Origin: Burkholderia sp. 9120 | GTDB lineage: Bacteria; Pseudomonadota; Gammaproteobacteria; Burkholderiales; Burkholderiaceae | Direction of reading: 5' to 3' | NCBI RefSeq assembly: GCF_000745015.1 | Contig: NZ_JQNA01000002.1 | Coordinates: forward strand, 2,542,001-2,606,000 | Length of the DNA: 64,000 nt | Shown: piece by piece, positions 61,380 through 64,000 of the stretch | Numbering within the stretch: position 1 is the stretch's first letter | How the letters are laid out: the number at the start of each line of letters is the position of its first letter | Translations under genes and position numbers: made by a program | The notes under the pieces: generated by a model | Database searches by the model: none | Told to the model about the DNA's origin: nothing | The model's input: the letters and a program-made list of their open reading frames with translations, nothing else

Positions 61380-62246
61380 CCGCGCGTCGAGCCGTGTGAA
61401 CCGTGTTAACCCCGGTGGATAACTTATCCACCACACCCTGTGGATAAGCTTGCCGTTAACCGGCGAAACTCATGTGGAACCGTTGTGGACGTAAACGGGG
61501 TAACTTTGCCGCCGCCGGAAATCGCCAAAAGTTACCCCTGTATACCCGCCGCTCCCGCACAAGCTGTGCATCCGGTTATGCCGTCGGCAAGCTGATGATT
61601 CATTTCGGTAAACAGGAGTTATCCACAGAAACCGAGGCAGCTTGTTAACTGTTACTACGTATACATACGGTAAACCTGTAAACAGAAAGACCGAGGCGAG
61701 CTGGAAAGCGGTCGTCATCGGAAAGCCCGGCCAACCGCCCTCCAAACCGCCCCAAAATTTCCGGTTAACCTTCCCGAAAAACACATCTAGCTCCGTCAAA
61801 CTGAACGTCCAGACGACCCAAGCTCATCTCAAAACGGTCGCTTTTTCCTCATGCTGCGAAGATAACGTACGTTTTTACCGTTTTGCCTGCATGTTCGCGC
61901 CTTTTCGGTCAACTCTGAAAAAGCTATGGCACAATCGCCGTTCTTTTCCGCGTCGTGCTTCGCCTCTAGCGGCACACGCAACAACGGAACGGTGCCGCTC
62001 AATCAGAATCTGATTCAAAGTCGCCGGCGTTCTTTCACCGTGCCGTGCCGGTTGCTACGGCCGCACTCAGGAATGCGCCGGGCTCCCAGCGGCTGCGGTG
62101 CATTCAGATCATCCGATCGTTGAAAAACTCGCAACGCGGGTCACGCGAAGCGGTCGCGACTGTGAGCGCTTCATGCGCTCGCCCGCTCGCCGGTGTTCGC
62201 GCCGGTTCGTGTCGCCTGCCGTTGCTGCCAAGGAGAACCCATCACG
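61380..62246. other. Long intergenic region after mnmC
   Basis: 867 bases without a credible gene. The first 250 bases hold four DnaA-box-like 9-mers, separately listed, and many GTTAAC/GGTAAAC motifs. The middle is A/T-richer than the flanks. The final 200 bases show CG-rich leader character before the antiporter. Reading frames across it lack ribosome-binding sites and homology. Confidence 0.6.
61414..61627. promoter_or_regulatory. Cluster of four DnaA-box-like 9-mers
   Basis: TGTGGATAA at 61439-61447 and TTATCCACA at 61619-61627 are perfect matches to the consensus. GGTGGATAA at 61414-61422 and TTATCCACC at 61424-61432 have one mismatch each, back to back. Possible roles: DnaA titration, local transcription control, or an alternative origin (inference). 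Confidence 0.55.
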
Positions 62247-63452
62247 ATGAAGTCGGCGTTTTCATTCTTTCCGGCCTGGCCTCTCGCACCCGACGCCATT
62301 TTTTGGGCGGGTCTCGCCTTGCTTGCCGCCGGCCTGTGCGGTGAACTGTGTTATCGCGCGTGGCGTCTGCCGCGCATTTCCGGCTATGCGGTGATTGGTC
62401 TCGTCGCCGGCGCGGCCGGTTCGGGCGTGATCGATGCCGATTCCGCCAGCGCCGCGCGACCTTTGCTCGACGTCGCGCTCGGTTTGCTGTTGTTCGAACT
62501 CGGTAGCCGGCTCGATTTGCGCTGGATTCGCCGCAACCCTTGGCTGATCCTGTCGAGCGTGGCGGAAGCGACGCTGACGTTCGCGTTGGTGTTGCCGGTT
62601 TTGCTGTTGCTGAACGTACCGGTGATCGTGGCGACGGTGCTCGCCGCGATTGCGATGGCCACCTCGCCCGCGATGGTGATCCAGCTCAAAACGGAATTGC
62701 GCGCGGAAGGCCAGGTCACGCAACGCATGCTGACCTTGACCGCGTTGAACAGCATGTACGCCGTGGTGATCGAAAAGCTGGTGTCGAGCTGGTTGCATCA
62801 GGAGGCTTACGGCAATGTTTTCGCCACCATCCTGCAACCGCTGTATCTGCTGGTCGGCTCGCTCGTGCTCGCCTATCTGCTCGCGCGGACCTGCACGTTC
62901 TTTTATCGCCGTCTGAACATGCAGGACGAGCATTCGTTTGTCGCGCTGTTCGGCCTCGTGTTGCTGGCGATCGCGGTCGCGCATCTGTTCAAGCTCTCGA
63001 CGATTCTGGCGCTGCTCGCGGCCGGCATCATCGTGAAAAATCATGAGGCGCGTCCGCAATTGTGGCCGGAGCATTTCGGTACCGCCGGCTGGTTGCTGAC
63101 CGTGATTCTGTTCGTGCTGACGCTGACTTCGTTCGAATGGAAAGATATCGCGCTCGGCGGCGTGGCGGCATTGGGCCTGATCGTTGCGCGTCTCGTAGCA
63201 AAACTGGTCGGTGTGCTGGCTTTCGCGAAACCGAGCGGCTTGAACTGGAAGCAGGGCATAGCGCTCGGTTTATCGTTATCGCCCATGTCGGCGCTCGCGT
63301 ACCTGCTGGTTGACGATACGTACAACCTGTATCCGAACTTCGATCCGCAACTGCGCGCGATCGTCATGTGTTCGATTTTCGTGCTGCAGATTCTCGGGCC
63401 GTGGCTCGTTTATCGCAGTCTCGCGATGGTGGCCGAGCGGCGCGAAGCGTAA
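62247..63452 (+). CDS. CPA2-family cation/proton antiporter (KefB-like)
   Basis: A 401-aa integral membrane protein with about 11-12 helices, of the Na+/H+ exchanger (PF00999) type. Features: GLVAGAAGSGVIDADSA, LLLFELGSRLDLRWIRRN, AAIAMATSPAMVIQLKTELR with the ion-site region, IIVKNHEARP. It lacks the C-terminal TrkA-N domain of full KefB. ATG 62247 with AAGGAG about 12 bases upstream; the frame start at 62193 is less likely. Ion specificity is unknown. Confidence 0.88.
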   Translation: MKSAFSFFPAWPLAPDAIFWAGLALLAAGLCGELCYRAWRLPRISGYAVIGLVAGAAGSGVIDADSASAARPLLDVALGLLLFELGSRLDLRWIRRNPWLILSSVAEATLTFALVLPVLLLLNVPVIVATVLAAIAMATSPAMVIQLKTELRAEGQVTQRMLTLTALNSMYAVVIEKLVSSWLHQEAYGNVFATILQPLYLLVGSLVLAYLLARTCTFFYRRLNMQDEHSFVALFGLVLLAIAVAHLFKLSTILALLAAGIIVKNHEARPQLWPEHFGTAGWLLTVILFVLTLTSFEWKDIALGGVAALGLIVARLVAKLVGVLAFAKPSGLNWKQGIALGLSLSPMSALAYLLVDDTYNLYPNFDPQLRAIVMCSIFVLQILGPWLVYRSLAMVAERREA

Positions 63453-63564
63453 GCGCTCGGCGCTGCTCGATGTTTCATCCGCCTGATTCGACTTACTCGA
63501 GTTATTCGATTCAAAAACGGCCGGGCAGGCGACAACTTCCCGGCCGACTGACACAGGGGACGCT

Positions 63565-64000
63565 ATGTCACTCGAACCCTTCATCGATTCGAAACCGTTT
63601 ACCTTCGGTGTCGAACTCGAGATGCAGATCGTCAACACGCACGACTATGATCTGACCAAAGCCGGCTCGGATCTGCTGCGCCTCATCAAGGATGAAAAAA
63701 TTCCCGGCAACATCACGCCGGAAATTACCGAAAGCATGATCGAGCTGTCGACCGGCATCTGCACGACGCACGAGCAGGCCGTCACCGATTTGCGCAAGAT
63801 TCGCGACACGCTGGTTTCCGCGGCGGATCATCTGAACGTCGGTTTGTGCGGCGGCGGCACGCACGCGTTCCAGCAATGGAGCGAACGGCAGATCGTCGAT
63901 ACGCCGCGCTTTCAGTACCTGTCCGAGTTGTACGGCTATCTGGCCAAGCAATTCACGGTGTTCGGCCAGCACGTGCATATCGGCTGTCCTGATCCGAACA
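63565..64000 (+). CDS. YbdK-type carboxylate-amine ligase, 3'-truncated by window edge
   Basis: The N-terminal 145 residues of a glutamate-cysteine-ligase type 2 family (YbdK) protein: [87 protein letters not shown]. Open to the last base. ATG preceded by CAGGGGAC. YbdK has weak gamma-glutamylcysteine ligase activity in E. coli; the physiological role is unsettled. It is distinct in family from gshA at 36 kb. Confidence 0.9.
   Translation, partial: MSLEPFIDSKPFTFGVELEMQIVNTHDYDLTKAGSDLLRLIKDEKIPGNITPEITESMIELSTGICTTHEQAVTDLRKIRDTLVSAADHLNVGLCGGGTHAFQQWSERQIVDTPRFQYLSELYGYLAKQFTVFGQHVHIGCPDPN

Noticed and set aside
61414..61627. Main replication origin
   Set aside because: rnpA/yidC at the left edge implies dnaA and oriC outside the window. 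No dnaA or parAB gene and no AT-rich unwinding element was recognised beside the boxes.
61642..62013. ORF in the mnmC-antiporter gap
   Set aside because: No ribosome-binding site, no family signature, Ser/Arg-rich composition.

Overview
The window looks like chromosome 1 of a Burkholderiaceae member, most likely Paraburkholderia. Reasons are high GC content, the rnpA-yidD-yidC-mnmE block, a complete Wsp chemosensory cluster, a Burkholderia-type split T2SS cluster with divergent gspC, and a palindromic 'GCAAAGAAAAGTAGG' repeat that I associate with Paraburkholderia. No computation or search was run; family names rest on reading the translated proteins.

Layout. 1-5.5 kb: 3' part of rnpA, yidD, yidC (terminator), two tandemly duplicated HTH repressor-like genes with repeated TTGAGATAAAT motifs, then mnmE. 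5.6-7.0 kb: a P4-type integrase that lacks its catalytic tyrosine region, with a 15-16 bp direct repeat on each side. 7.1-7.7 kb: two small envelope proteins. 8.0-17.1 kb: wspA-B-C-D-E-F-R, mostly overlapping, a complete surface-sensing pathway ending in a GGEEF diguanylate cyclase. 17.1-25.4 kb: an AceE-like 2-oxoacid dehydrogenase E1 (MdeB-like) divergent from an Lrp regulator, an SDR divergent from a GlxA-type regulator, HIT protein, small exported proteins and SpeG. 25.7-32.4 kb: L-arabinose uptake and oxidation (araF-araG-araH and a pentonate dehydratase) with a divergent GbpR-like LysR regulator. 32.5-36.1 kb: YaeQ, a VOC protein, a candidate 63-nt small RNA with two anti-Shine-Dalgarno motifs, then ada and an AlkA-type glycosylase. 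36.2-43.4 kb: gshA, a lipoprotein, marR plus a DHA2 efflux pump, a small membrane protein and a NodT-type outer-membrane factor. 43.5-56.0 kb: the type II secretion system, with gspG-N and gspD-F on the minus strand and a short gspC on the plus strand between them. 56.3-64 kb: lytic transglycosylase, a His-rich COG0523 GTPase, HU, mnmC, a long intergenic region with DnaA boxes, a CPA2 antiporter and the start of a YbdK-type carboxylate-amine ligase.

The items most worth a second look are: (1) a ~579-bp near-palindromic element inserted in frame between gspJ and gspK, apparently at the expected gspK start codon; (2) the minus-strand small RNA at about 33.72-33.78 kb, with a 17-bp-spaced sigma70-type promoter, two CUCCUCC motifs and an intrinsic terminator; (3) the duplicated HTH genes with their repeated motifs; (4) the integrase remnant beside an 18-bp mnmE 3'-end sequence resembling the SGI1 attachment core; (5) a cluster of four DnaA boxes about 60 kb away from where dnaA is expected. 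I saw no CRISPR array, rRNA, tRNA, complete IS or prophage.
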